From positions 3,104,001 to 3,168,000 of the forward strand of contig NC_084590.1 in NCBI RefSeq assembly GCF_033807715.1: DNA of 64,000 nt, in the 5' to 3' direction. This DNA is from Cololabis saira. Lineage: Eukaryota > Chordata > Actinopteri > Beloniformes > Belonidae. A program made the translations under genes and the position numbers. Below are positions 23,641 through 34,216 of this stretch, piece after piece. The notes under the pieces were generated by a model. It was given only the letters and a program-made list of their open reading frames with translations, searched no databases and had not been told where the DNA came from. The number at the start of each line of letters is the position of its first letter. Within the stretch, counting starts at the first letter, position 1.

Positions 23641-23934
23641 TATTTTAAAAACCGAAAAACAGCTCCTCGTTCCGCTTTACTGACGCGTATTATATACTAA
23701 CGGATTAAGACCAATGTAGATTGTAGAGTCTTATAGTTGGCATTGTGGATGTTTGCAATCACCTCTCTCATAAGTATAACAATGTGAACAACTTATACTT
23801 ATATTTAAAACATGAAGCATCACGATCTGATTCCTGCGGTGCAGAAATAAAGAAAAGTTTTACCAACGTGATTTAATAACAAAAATCTCTGAAACAGCAA
23901 AGCTTTGCTGAAAATGTTTCTCTATTAGAACAAC
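23641..23934. promoter_or_regulatory. Spacer of inverted repeat; candidate shared upstream region of genes B and C
   Basis: About 295 bp of non-palindromic AT-rich sequence between the two arms, lying between divergent genes B and C. No coding frame. A promoter role is inferred only from position; the arms themselves (23384-23640 and 23935-24201) provide identical proximal upstream sequence to both genes. Confidence 0.35.
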
Positions 23935-24201
23935 ATCCTAAACACGGCAGGATCTGTTGACCAGAAACCCGCTACAATCCTGTTAGCTGGTACCAGCCTG
24001 ACAGACGTATGGCTCCCTTATAGGAGGTTCATCAGTGAGGTTTGGTCTCTAAAGCCTCCACCCCGACCTCTCTGCAGCAACACCTGCAGAACATCTTCAT
24101 CAAACACTGATTGGTTGCAGCTTTAATAAGAACCAGACCAGCAGGAACAGCTTCAGTGTGTTTGTGTTCCTGGTGCTGGACCAGACCGGAGACTCCTGGA
24201 G

Positions 24202-25359
24202 ATGGCTTGTGGACTTGGTTTGGGGTACGTGGTTGCAGCTGTATTCAGACATGTAGATCTGGTTTTATTCTCCTGACTGTGTGTTTCTCTGGTTCCTGAG
24301 CAGGATCCTGCTGGTCTGTCTGGCTCAAGCAGAGCGTGCACGTTGCCTCTGGACCTCAGCAGGTGAGTACGACACCTGTTCACCTGCTGCTGTGGTTCAT
24401 GTCAGATTAATGGTCTTTATCCTGCAGCCCAGAGCTCCAGAGACAACAGGCATGTTGGCTTCCTGGACCAAGATGTCCGTCCAAGGAGACTTGGTGGCTC
24501 TCCCCAGAACCAGGTCAGACAAGTCTTTGTGTCTCCACATCCATTCCAGAGTCGAGGTTTCAGCGTTGCCCCTGCGGTCCAAAGGGGTTCTGGTCCAGGA
24601 CTTTCAACCAGGGACTACACACAAACTCCTTTCCAGCCAGCCCAGAACTCTGCAGGACCGATGCAGAGCAGTTTGGTGTCCAACCAGGACAATGTCCAAC
24701 CTGAGCTACAGAGGACATCTGTCCTCTTCACTGCTGTGAGTCAGAACCAGCAGGGTCCAGGTGGGAAGAGCAGAACTGGAGCTGTGTCAGCTCAGCAGGC
24801 TACGCTAGCTGCTGTCCAGCCTCTACCTCGGAGCGCTGCCTCCATGTTTGGTCCTACAGGAAGCTCCTCTGGGTCGGCTTCTCTCCCGTCTGCAGCTCAG
24901 GAACCTTCTAGCGTTGCTGCTAAAAGTCCCTCCAGCTACAATCAGATGGGCTCTGTCCTGTTCAGCCCGGTTGGTGCTTCTCCAGGTGGAAACCATGTAC
25001 GGATGCAGACGTACGCTCGCGCCCCAGCAAAGAGGGCATCACGGCGGCGCTCTAAAGCTCACCGCTCCCCTCAGACTGGTACTGGAAGTGCAGGTATGTC
25101 CAACTTCAGGATCCCAGCCCAGGTAGTCCCCGGGAGCAGAGCTGGAGGTTCTGGTCCGGCCACGGTCCACAACATTCCTCGGCACCTCGGTGGCTCTCCC
25201 ATCAGGAGGTTTAGGGAGCCTGCTGAGCAAGTGAAGACCCAGAAGCCGGTTCAGGTCCTGGCACCCCCTCGCCAGCAGCTGGCCGTGTACAAGCCACAAC
25301 GTCCTGCTGCTCATCAAGACTCCAAATGGAGCCGGGTCAAACTACAGCATGGGTCCTAG
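24202..25359 (+). CDS. Secreted low-complexity protein, gene copy C (3 exons)
   Basis: Exons 24202-24224, 24304-24362 and 24428-25359; 1014 nt, 337 aa. Same signal peptide exon structure as copy A, with GT/AG at every border. Variations include GAVSAQQ for GAGSAQQ, NIPRHLGG for NIPQHLGG and RFREPAEQ for RFRDPAEQ. The polyadenylation signal AATAAA is at 25443-25448. It is transcribed away from copy B. Intact and apparently expressible; function unknown. Confidence 0.8.
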
Positions 25360-25760
25360 CAGGAACCGTCTGGCTGACCTGTCCAGCACTCGCTGTCCCA
25401 ACAGGTGCAGCAACTCTTTATACAACTTTTAATGTGAATATAAATAAAACAGGATTTTACTCATGAACTCTGACCTCGTCTTTGCTTCTTGGTTCTGTAC
25501 CAAGATGTGGCTATAGCACCAAACCACATGTAGCCTGACCTAGTGGTGTTTTGTGACCTGTCCAGGAAGTTTGCCCACTTCAGTTGAGACCTACTGAACA
25601 GTCTACTGGTGTGGACAAAATACCAACCAAATGTGTTACAGACATCTTTAAACCTAGCTGAGCACATTCTGGCCTCGCATATTCAATACTCTGGTAGACA
25701 AATGCGCCATGTGGAACGACACCTATCCCACCCGAAACCAAGGATTGGAACCGTCTACAG

Positions 25761-25980
25761 CAGGGGTAGGCAACCCTGGTCCTCGAGTGCCACTGTCCTG
25801 CATGTCTTAGATGCTACCCTGCTTCAGCACACCATGATAAAAGTACCTGTGTCATCAACAGAATTGTGCAGCCCTGGATGACACCTGATGACGATTAATT
25901 AGAATCAGGTGTGTTAAAGCAGGGTAGCAGCTAAGACATGCAGGACAGTGGCACTCGAGGACCAGGGTTGCCTACCCCTG
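25761..25980. mobile_element. hAT-type MITE, 220 bp, 8-bp TSD
   Basis: TIRs start CAGGGGTAGGCAACCCTGGT and end ACCAGGGTTGCCTACCCCTG. GTCTACAG is repeated at 25753-25760 and 25981-25988. Eight-base TSD and CAGGGG ends are diagnostic of hAT. Absent from the matching site in copies B and D. Confidence 0.92.
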
Positions 25981-26964
25981 GTCTACAGGGTTCTAGGTAT
26001 TCTCCAGAGACCGTGATGTGACTCCAATCCTGTGGTGGCACCTCAAGGCCAGTTGCAAGTCAATGCTAAGAGGAATGTTAAAGGTACCTCGGCGTATACA
26101 CTGATCACTGCTTCAGGAGATACTGAAATACCCCCAAATGGCTTACCTCTGGTGTTCCCCAGAAGTCCATCCTGGGACCCCTATTGTCCAATCTTTACAT
26201 GCTTTCATCAGATAAGCGTAAATGTTCCACAACTATGCAGATGACACTCAGATCTGTGTTGCTGACAGGAGAACTTGGGCCTGTGGAGTCGTGTCGCTGC
26301 ATCAAACACATCAGTGTGGAAGCAAAACCATTTACTTCAGTTAAATTCAGACAAAACTGAATCTATGCTCCACAGAAAACATATCACTTCATGAGTCTCT
26401 AGAACTGAAAAACCAGGTTAGAAATCTGGATCTGAACTTTCTAACAGCCACGTTAAATCGGCAGCCTTCTTAACTCCAGCTCTGCCTCCCATCTTTTCAT
26501 CAGTTTCATTTAGTGTGTACCTGTTCCTTTTACCCCCACCCTTCACTCATCTCTAATCTGATCCGCCAGTGTCTCCACCGTAGAAAACAGTGCTGGGCAT
26601 GACCCTTGATACAACCCCACCTCCACTTTTGAATCCCTCCATCATGCCTACTCCACACCACCTATTTTATGCTGCTCTAGTACAGGGATTCTCAACTGGG
26701 GGTCCATGGACCCCTAGTGGTCTGTGGTGTAATCGCAAAGGGTCCTTCAGTCGTTGATAAAATACATATTTAAAAAAAAAAAGATCCTCTGATATTTATA
26801 GAAAGAGATTATTTTACTCAAATGTGACTGAGACTTTTATCCACCTAAACTAGAGGGTCACATGACCTTATTCTTTACGTGTAATTAAATGTCACCCGTT
26901 TGCATTGTTGAAGTTACTGCACGACACTGTTAATATAAATGTAACACGATTCAAATTATGATTA

Positions 26965-27347
26965 TATTATTGCAAAGAGTAGGAAAATCCTCTCGCAGAG
27001 TGATGCAGAAAAACTAGTTCATGCGTTTGTATCTTCTAGACTAGATTACTGTAATGTGTTAGCAGGATGTCCAAGTAATTTGCTGAATAGGCTCCAGCTG
27101 ATCCAAAATGCAGCAGCACGAGTGCTGACAGGAATCAGCAGGAGAGACCACGTCTCTCCAGTGTTAGCATCGCTCCATTGGTTACCCGTAAAATTCAGAA
27201 TCCAATTAAAAATTTTATTACTTGCGTATAAAGCCCAAAACGGCTTAGCTCCGCATTATTTGCAAGACCTGATAGTGCCTTATGTTCCTGTCAGAGCTCT
27301 CCGTTCTCAGAGTGCAGGTTTACTCGTAGTTCCTAGAGTATCCAAGT
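26965..27347 (+). mobile_element. L2 fragment a: C-terminal RT region
   Basis: Begins inside [18 protein letters not shown] (frame broken at first) and reads [20 protein letters not shown] through [11 protein letters not shown]. It is joined in frame at about 27348 to the endonuclease region of the next L2 copy, giving a scrambled 610-codon open frame. Confidence 0.85.
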
Positions 27348-30300
27348 GTAAAAAAATTGAACTTAAGTGCAATTATAATACATTTGAAAGCCTCATGCTT
27401 GGTCTGAAATTTCCGAGCTGGAAATCAGAAAAGCCAGTTGTGTTAGTGGTAGTGTACCGGCCCCCTGCTGGTGCGTATCTAGAATTTTTGTCTGAATTTT
27501 CAGATTTCCTTTCTGGATTATTGATCAGCACAGATAAATTCATCATAGTGGGTGATTTTAATATTCATATGGATGTTGAAAGCGATAATCTTAAATTAGC
27601 CTTCGATTCTCTTCTAGAATCAATGGGTATCTCACAAAAAGTGAATAAACCGACGCACTGTTTTAATCATACTCTCGATCTCGTTCTCACCTACGGTGTT
27701 GAAACTGATGGTCTGTTGGTGTCACCTGTAAACTCCCTTTTATCCGACCATTACTTAATAACGTTTGAATTTAATTTTGTTGATGTTGAAGTGCAAAATA
27801 GGAGGTATTATTTTAGCAGATGTTTGTCTGATGAAGTTATTGTTAAATTTAGGGAGGCCATTGCTTATCTTACGACAGTGCGAAATAGTGATGTAGTCGA
27901 GGCCAGTGACCTGGGTTCTACCTCTGCAGATGTTGATTTCCTTGCTAGTAACACTGCTGATTTGTTGCATTCAGCTTTAGATGAAGTTGCTCCTTTGAAA
28001 AGGAGGGTTTCTAGCCACAGGAGCTTAACTCCCTGGTACAATTCAGATATTCGCATGTTGAAACAAAGCGTGCGTAAAATGGAAAGGAAGTGGTACTCTT
28101 GTAGGTCTGTAGACTCTTATCGTGAATGGAAAGATATTCTAATAGTATATAAAAAAGCCATTCGCAAAGCCAGAACAGCTTATTATTCAACGTTGATAGA
28201 GGATAATAAAAGTAACCCACGTTTTCTGTTCAGCACTGTAGCCAGGCTGACAAAGAGTCACAACTCTGTTGAGCCGTGCATTCCTGCAGCTCTCAGTAGT
28301 GAAGACTTTATGAGCTTCTTTAACAGTAAAATCACGAGAATTAGAGAAGAAATCAACCAGCCGGTTGTAGGTGTTTCTTCAGCTTTAGCGACTTCCCTAG
28401 GCTCTGACTTGTCTCCAGACTATTTTGATCCTATAGACCTCCCTGAGCTGACTTCACTCGTTAATAGAGCTAAGTCAACCACATGTATGTTAGACCCCAT
28501 CCCGACTCGACTATTCAAACATATTTTTTCTCTTATTGGTACGACAATACTGGACCAAATTAACCTATCCCTAAGTTTAGGATATGTACCACAGGTTTTC
28601 AAAGTCGCAGAAATTAAACCTTTACTTAAAAAACCTTCTCTTGACCCAGACACCTTAGCTAATTATAGACCAATTTCCAACCTTCCATTTGTATCTAAAA
28701 TTCTGGAAAAGGCAGTTTCAAGCCAGTTATGTGACTATTTGTATAGAAATGATCTGTTTGAAGTCTTTCAGTCAGGGTTCAGAATGCATCATAGCACAGA
28801 GACAGCACTGGTCCGAGTCACGAATGACCTTCTTATGGCCTCAGATAAGGGATTAGTGTCCATACTGGTTCTACTGGACCTCAGATAAGGGATTAGTGTC
28901 CATACTGGTTCTACTGGACCTCAGATAAGGGATTAGTGTCCATATTGGTTCTACTGGACCTCAGTGCTGCTTTTGACACTATAGATCATGGCATTTTACT
29001 GCACAGGTTAGAGCATGTTGTTGGGATTAAAGGGACAGCTCTATGTTGGTTTAAATCATATCTATCTGACAGGTTCCAGTTTGTTCATGTATATGAGGTT
29101 TCTTCAGAACAGTCAAGGGTCTGTTATGGTGTTCCGCAGGGTTCAGTGCTAGGGCCAATCTTGTTCAGTTTATACATGCAGCCATTGGGAAGTATAATCC
29201 AGAATCACGGCATACACTTTCATTGTTATGCTGATGATACGCAGCTCTACTTGTCTATGAAGCCGGATGAAACAGAACCGTTAGTTAAACTTCAGGCATG
29301 TCTTAGGGACATCAAGGACTGGATGTCCAGAAATTTCTTGCTTCTAAATTCAGATAAAACAGAGGTTATCATTCTTGGTCCAGAGCATTTTAGGAAGGGA
29401 TTAGATGGTGTTGCGATGGGTTCCAGTGCAACTGTGAGAAACCTTGGTGTTATTTTCGATCAGGATTTGTCGTTTAAACCATATGTCAATCAGGTTTGTA
29501 AAATAGCCTTTTTCCATCTCCGTAATATTGCAAAGATTAGGAAAATCCTCTCGCAGAGTGATGCAGAAAAACTAGTTCATGCGTTTGTATCTTCTAGACT
29601 AGATTACTGTAATGTGTTGTTAGCAGGATGTCCAAGTAATTTGCTGAATAGGCTCCAGCTGATCCAGAATGCAGCAGCACGAGTGCTGACAGGAATCAGC
29701 AGGAGAGACCACGTCTCTCCAGTGTTAGCGTCGCTCCATTGGTTATCCGTAAAATTCAGAATCCAATTAAAAATTGTATTACTTGCGTATAAAGCCCAAA
29801 ACGGCTTAGCTCCGCATTATTTGCAAGACCTGATAGTGCCTTATGTTCCTGTCAGAGCTCTCCGTTCTCACAGTGCAGGTTTACTCGTAGTTCCTAGAGT
29901 ATCTAAATGTAGATTTGGAGGGCGGGCGTTCTGCTATCAGGCACCACTACTATGGAACCAACTTCCAATCTGGGTTAAGGGGGCTGACACCACCTCCACC
30001 TTTAAAACTAAACTTAAAACATTTCTGTTTAGTAAAGCCTATAGTTAGTGTTTAGTAAACCTCTAGCTGGTGTTGGTAAATCTCTAGGTAGTGTAAACTT
30101 TAGTGTGTCAGAGTCGCTCCTGTAGTTTCTTGTGCTGGCCCCCCCTTCTCCTCCCTTTTCTCTCTTTTGTCCATGTTGCAGCATCCTTTGCCGGACACCG
30201 GAACCTGCAGGTGGTCGTGGGTGGCTTGTAGCATGCATTACGGAGCACAAGTCTTTCCCCGACCCTGCACCCCAACCTGGGACTTGCTGATTGGGCCGGA

Positions 30301-30812
30301 GCTTCGGGAGCTGCGTGCTGGCCTGCGGTCCCCACCCCTGGTCATCCCGTTGCTGGCCCCCCCTTCTCCTCCCTTTTCTCTCTTTTGTCCTGCAGGTGGT
30401 CGTGGGTGGCTGTAGCTTGCATTACGGAGCACAAGTCTTTTCCTGACCCTGCACCCCAACCTGGGACTTGCTGGGAGCTGCGTGCTGGCCTGCGGTCCCC
30501 ACCCCCGGTCATCCCGTTGCTGCTTCCACCTGCCTGCTGTGCTGTTGCCGTCCCTGACCCACCAGTCTGGCCCTCGGCAGGAGGGTCCCCCCTGATGAGC
30601 CTGGTCCTGCTCAAGGTTTCTTCCCTCCTAAAGGGGAGTTTTTCCTTGCCACTGTTTGGCTTAAGGTTTTTCTCCCACCAGGGGAGTTTTTACCTGCCAT
30701 TGTTTATGTAATAACTGCTCGGGGGTCATGTTCTGGGTATGGGTCTCTGTAAAGCGTCTAGAGACAACTCTGTTGTATTAGACGCTATATAAATAAAATT
30801 GAATTGAATATT
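27348..30812 (+). mobile_element. L2 fragment b: endonuclease, RT, 3' UTR and tail
   Basis: The most complete L2 in the window. Endonuclease from [15 protein letters not shown] (N-terminal part missing) with YRPP, GDFNIH and SDH motifs; RT with LDLSAAFDTIDH (motif A), GVPQGSVLGP (motif B), CYADDTQLY (motif C); C-terminal domain to TKLKTFLFSKAYS with the stop at 30048. The frame is broken by a triplicated 40-bp unit at 28839-28958. The 3' UTR (30049-30780) contains an internal duplication of the TGCTGGCCCCCCCTTCTCC block, then the TATAAATAAAATTGAATTG tail. Not active as it stands, because the reading frame is split. Confidence 0.92.
28839..28958 (+). repeat. 3 x 40-bp minisatellite inside the L2 RT ORF
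   Basis: Units start at 28839, 28879 and 28919, each opening with CCTCAG, with a further CCTCAG at 28959. A normal ORF has one unit between two CCTCAG words. Two extra units add 80 bp and shift the frame, exposing TAA (AGATAAG). Confidence 0.97.
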
Positions 30813-31033
30813 GAATTGAATGTAGATTTGGAGGGTGGGCGTTCTGCTATCAGGCACCATTACTATGGAACCAACTTCCAATCTGGGTTAAGGAGGCTGA
30901 CACCACCTCCACCTTTAAAACTAAACTTAAAACCTTTCTGTTTAGTAAAGCCTATAGTTAGTGTTTAGTAAACCTCTAGCTGGTGTTGGTAAATCTCTAG
31001 GTAGTGTAAACTCTAGTGTGTTAGAGTCAGTAG
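30813..31033 (+). mobile_element. L2 fragment c, first part
   Basis: Starts directly after the tail of fragment b with the RT C-terminal word TGTAGATTTGGAGGG. Continues through ORF end and 3' UTR, is interrupted at 31034 by a DNA element and resumes at 31855. Confidence 0.85.
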
Positions 31034-31846
31034 CAGGGTCGGCGCCAGAGCAAAAATTCAGAGGGGGCACGATGCTTATTAGGGCGGGCACCAAATCAGT
31101 CGTGTAGGACAGCATTTTAAGGAAAAAAGTGCATTCTCACTGCTTTCCTATTAATAATCTGTCTAAAACATGTGGAGAAATCAAATCATTTAGGTGTAAA
31201 TAATGCAAGGAAGCGCATATTTTACTTTGACTGAAAATGTTTTACTCGTAACACACAACGAGGTCACATACATGTTTTCAATATATCAAGTTGATCCATT
31301 CATGCCCCGACAGAGTGGGGGAACGGCAGGCAGCAGAGCCGGCTGTCAGCGCCGGGCAAAGCGCCGAGCGGGGCGCCGGGCGAGGCGCAAAGTGGGGCGC
31401 AGGTTTTTGCGCAGAGCGAAGCGACCGGTGTACAGAGCGAGATGGCAGAGTCTAGAAGTCAGGCTCTGTGGAAGGGTCTGACTGGACAGACTGCCACCAG
31501 GATGGCTGAGTCTGTGTTGGATGGAGAGGAGGATAGTGTAATGGAGGAGGATTTGTTTAAACTTGCTGCAAAGAGGAAAACACCAGAATCCGCAGTTGAC
31601 AGTTGACAGTTGAAAATGTGAACAAAATGTCTAAAAAAGACTCACAGTGTTCCCCTTCTGAGTTAGAGGAAACCACACAGGATACACTCAGCTCACGTTC
31701 GCAATTTCTCTTTCGTTCGCAATCTCTCCTTCGCAATAGTTCGCTTTCGGGAAATTTGTTTACCGCCAAAGAAGAAAAGTGAGGGGGCACAGTGACTGAA
31801 GTAAGCGGGCACTGCCCCCTGGTAACCGCCGATGGCGCCGACACTG
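31034..31846. mobile_element. hAT-like DNA element, 813 bp, 8-bp TSD
   Basis: The ends CAGGGTCGGCGCC and GGCGCCGACACTG are 13-bp TIRs with one mismatch. GTCAGTAG is duplicated at 31026-31033 and 31847-31854. It contains a short plus-strand frame (31442 on: MAESRSQALWKGLTGQTATR, then VLDGEEDSVMEEDLFKLAAK) that ends in stops. It may be the 5' end of a deleted transposase or captured sequence. Superfamily assigned from TSD length and CAG ends. Confidence 0.85.
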
Positions 31847-32842
31847 GTCAGTAGTCATAGTTGCATCTATAGAACAAGACTATAATAGCTAGTCTCAAAC
31901 ATAGCTTGGTGGTAGATATGCTGCTATAGGCCTATGCTGCAGGGGGGCACCGACATGATCCGCTGGGCGGTGCCTCTCACCCTTCTTCTCCTCTCCTCTT
32001 CCCTTCCTCTCTTCTCCATTTCCATTTTTATTTATTATAAGTATCTTATAGCCATCATTTTTGTCCATCGCTCCTGTAGTTTCTTGTGCTGGCCCCCCTT
32101 TTCTTTTTTCTCTTTTGTACATGGTGCAGCATCCTCTGCTGTGGCGAAGAGCATCTCTGAATGCACAACACCTGAACCTGCAACGTGGGAGTGAGAGGGG
32201 GAGGGTAACGGCCCGGTCAGGCGGGGGGGAGATTTGTCCATCAAGACTCCTCTCCCTGGCCCTGCCCCTTCTCAACCTTTGCTGATTGGGCCGGAGCTTC
32301 GGGAGCTGCGTGCTGGCCTGCGGTCCCCACCCCCAGTCATCCCGTTGCTGCTTCCACCTGCCTGCGGTCCCCACCGCCGGTCATCCCGCTGCTGCTTCCA
32401 CCTGCCTACTGTCCCCACCCCCGGTCATCACGTTGCTGCTTCCACCTGCCTGCTGTGCTGTTGACGTCCCCGACCCCCCAGTCGGGCCTTCGGCAGGAGG
32501 GTCCCCCCTTATGATCCAGGTCCTAGTCCAGGTTTCTACCCCCTTATGATCCAGGTCCTGGTCCAGGTTTCTACCCCCTTATGATCCAGGTCCTGGTCCA
32601 GGTTTCTCCCCCCTTATGATCCTGGTCCTGGTCAAGGTTTCTTCCCTCCTAAAGGGGAGTTTTTCTTGCCACTGTTTGGCTTAAGGCTTTTCTCCCACTA
32701 TGGGAGTTTTTACCTGCCATTGTTTATGTAATAATTGCTCGGGGGTTTATGTTTATGTTCATGTTCTGGGTCTCTGGAAAGTGTCTAGAGACATCTGTTG
32801 TATTAGACGCTATATAAATAAAATTTAATTGAATTGAATTAA
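31847..32842 (+). mobile_element. L2 fragment c, 3' UTR and tail, with internal minisatellites
   Basis: L2 3' UTR with two local expansions: about three units of the block CCCGTTGCTGCTTCCACCTG (about 32337-32455), and four 35-bp units containing TTATGATCCAGGTCCTG (32506-32645). Ends in AAAATTTAATTGAATTGAAT. Confidence 0.85.
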
Positions 32843-32887
32843 GTCTGTAGACTCCTATCGTGAAAAGAAAGATAGTCTAATAGTATG
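32843..32887 (+). mobile_element. L2 fragment d, about 45 bp
   Basis: GTCTGTAGACTCCTATCGTG ... GATAGTCTAATAGTAT matches the L2 coding strand at 28106-28150. It sits immediately after the tail of fragment c and abuts the gene D repeat unit. Confidence 0.75.
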
Positions 32888-33065
32888 AGTGAGTATCAGT
32901 GAGGTTTGGTCTCTAAAGCCTCCACCCCGACCTCTCTGCAGCAACACCTGCAGAACATCTTCATCAAACACTGATTGGTTGCAGCTTCAATAAACACCAG
33001 ACCAGCAGGGACAGCTTCAGTGTGTTTGTGTTCCTGGTGCTGGACCAGACCGGAGACTCCTGGAG

Positions 33066-34216
33066 ATGGCTTGTGGACTTGGTTTGGGGTACGTGGTTGC
33101 AGCTGTATTCAGACATGTAGATCTGGTTTTATTCTCCTGACTGTTGGTCTCCTGGTTCCTGAGCAGGATCCTGCTGGTCTGTCTGGCTCAAGCAGAGCGT
33201 GCACGTTGCCTCTGGACCTCAGCAGGTGAGTACGACACCTGTTCACCTGCTGCTGTGGTTCATGTCAGATTAACGGTCTTTATCCTGCAGCCCAGAGCTC
33301 CAGAGACAACAGGCATGTTGGCTTCCTGGACCAAGATGGCCGTCCAAGGAGACTTGGTGGCTCTCCCCAGAACCAGGTCAGACAAGTCTTTGTGTCTCCA
33401 CGTCCGTTCCAGAGTCGAGGTTTCAGCGTTGCCTCTGCGGTCCAAAGGGGTTCTGGTCCAGGACTTTCAACCAGGGACTACACACAAACTCCTTTCCAGC
33501 CAGCCCAGAACTCTGCAGGACCGATGCAGAGCAGCTTGGTGTCCAACCAGGACAATGTCCAACCTGAGCTACAAAGGACATCTGTCCTCCTCACTGCTGT
33601 GAGTCGGAACCAGCAGGGTCCAGGTGGGAAGAGCAGAGCTGGGTCAGCTCAGCAGGCTACGCTAGCTGCTGTCCAGCCTCTACCTCGGAGCGCTGCCTCC
33701 ATGTTTGGTCCTACAGGAAGCTCCTCTGGGTCGGCTTCTCTCCCGTCTCCAGCTCAGGAACCTTCTAGCGTTGCTGCTAAAAGTCCCTCCAGCTACAATC
33801 AGATGGGCTCCGTCCTGTTCAGCCCGGTTGGTGCTTCTCCAGGTGGAAGCCATGTACGGATGCAGACGTACGCTCGTGCTCCAGCAAAGAGGGCATCACG
33901 GCGGCGCTCTAAAGCTCACCGCTCCCCTCAGACTGGTACTGGAAGTGCAGGTATCCCCAACTTCAGGATCCCAGCCCAGGTAGTCCCCGGGAGCAGAGCT
34001 GGAGGTTCTGGTCCGGCCACGGTCCACAACATTCCTCAGCACCTCGGTGGCTCTCCCATCAGGAGGTTTAGGGATCCTGCTGAGCAAGTGAAGACCCAGA
34101 AGCCGGTTCAGGTCCTGGCACCCCCTCGCCAGCAGCTGGCCGTGTACAAGCCACAGCGTCCAGCTGCTCATCAAGACTTCAAGTGGAGCCGGGTCCAACT
34201 ACAGCATGGATCCTAG
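33066..34216 (+). CDS. Secreted low-complexity protein, gene copy D (3 exons)
   Basis: Exons 33066-33088, 33167-33225, 33291-34216; 1008 nt, 335 aa. Signal peptide and splice sites are as in copies A-C. The shortest copy: KSRAGSAQQ lacks two residues present in the others. Substitutions include SVASAV for SVAPAV and LTAVSRNQQ for FTAVSQNQQ. The polyadenylation signal is at 34300-34305. Direct orientation relative to C, separated from it by the L2 cluster. Function unknown; open frame intact. Confidence 0.8.

Larger units (their letters stand above)
23935..26905. repeat. Right arm of large inverted repeat (contains gene C)
   Basis: Inverted copy of 20868-23640. It has acquired a 220-bp hAT-type MITE at 25761-25980 that the left arm lacks. 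Sequence up to about 26960 also matches the end of copy D's flank (to 36715), so this arm extends slightly past the left arm. Confidence 0.85.

Noticed and set aside
24281..24739. 152-codon frame across exon 2, intron and exon 3 of gene C (also in A, B, D)
   Set aside because: It reads through the second intron in a different frame from the spliced product; the 23/59/long exon model keeps frame in all four copies.
27056..28888. 610-codon ORF as a host gene
   Set aside because: It is a head-to-tail fusion of two L2 fragments; all segments match L2 endonuclease or RT.
31442..31600. Short MAESRSQALWKGLTG frame as a gene
   Set aside because: Contained in an 8-bp-TSD transposable element and followed by stops; kept only as part of that element.
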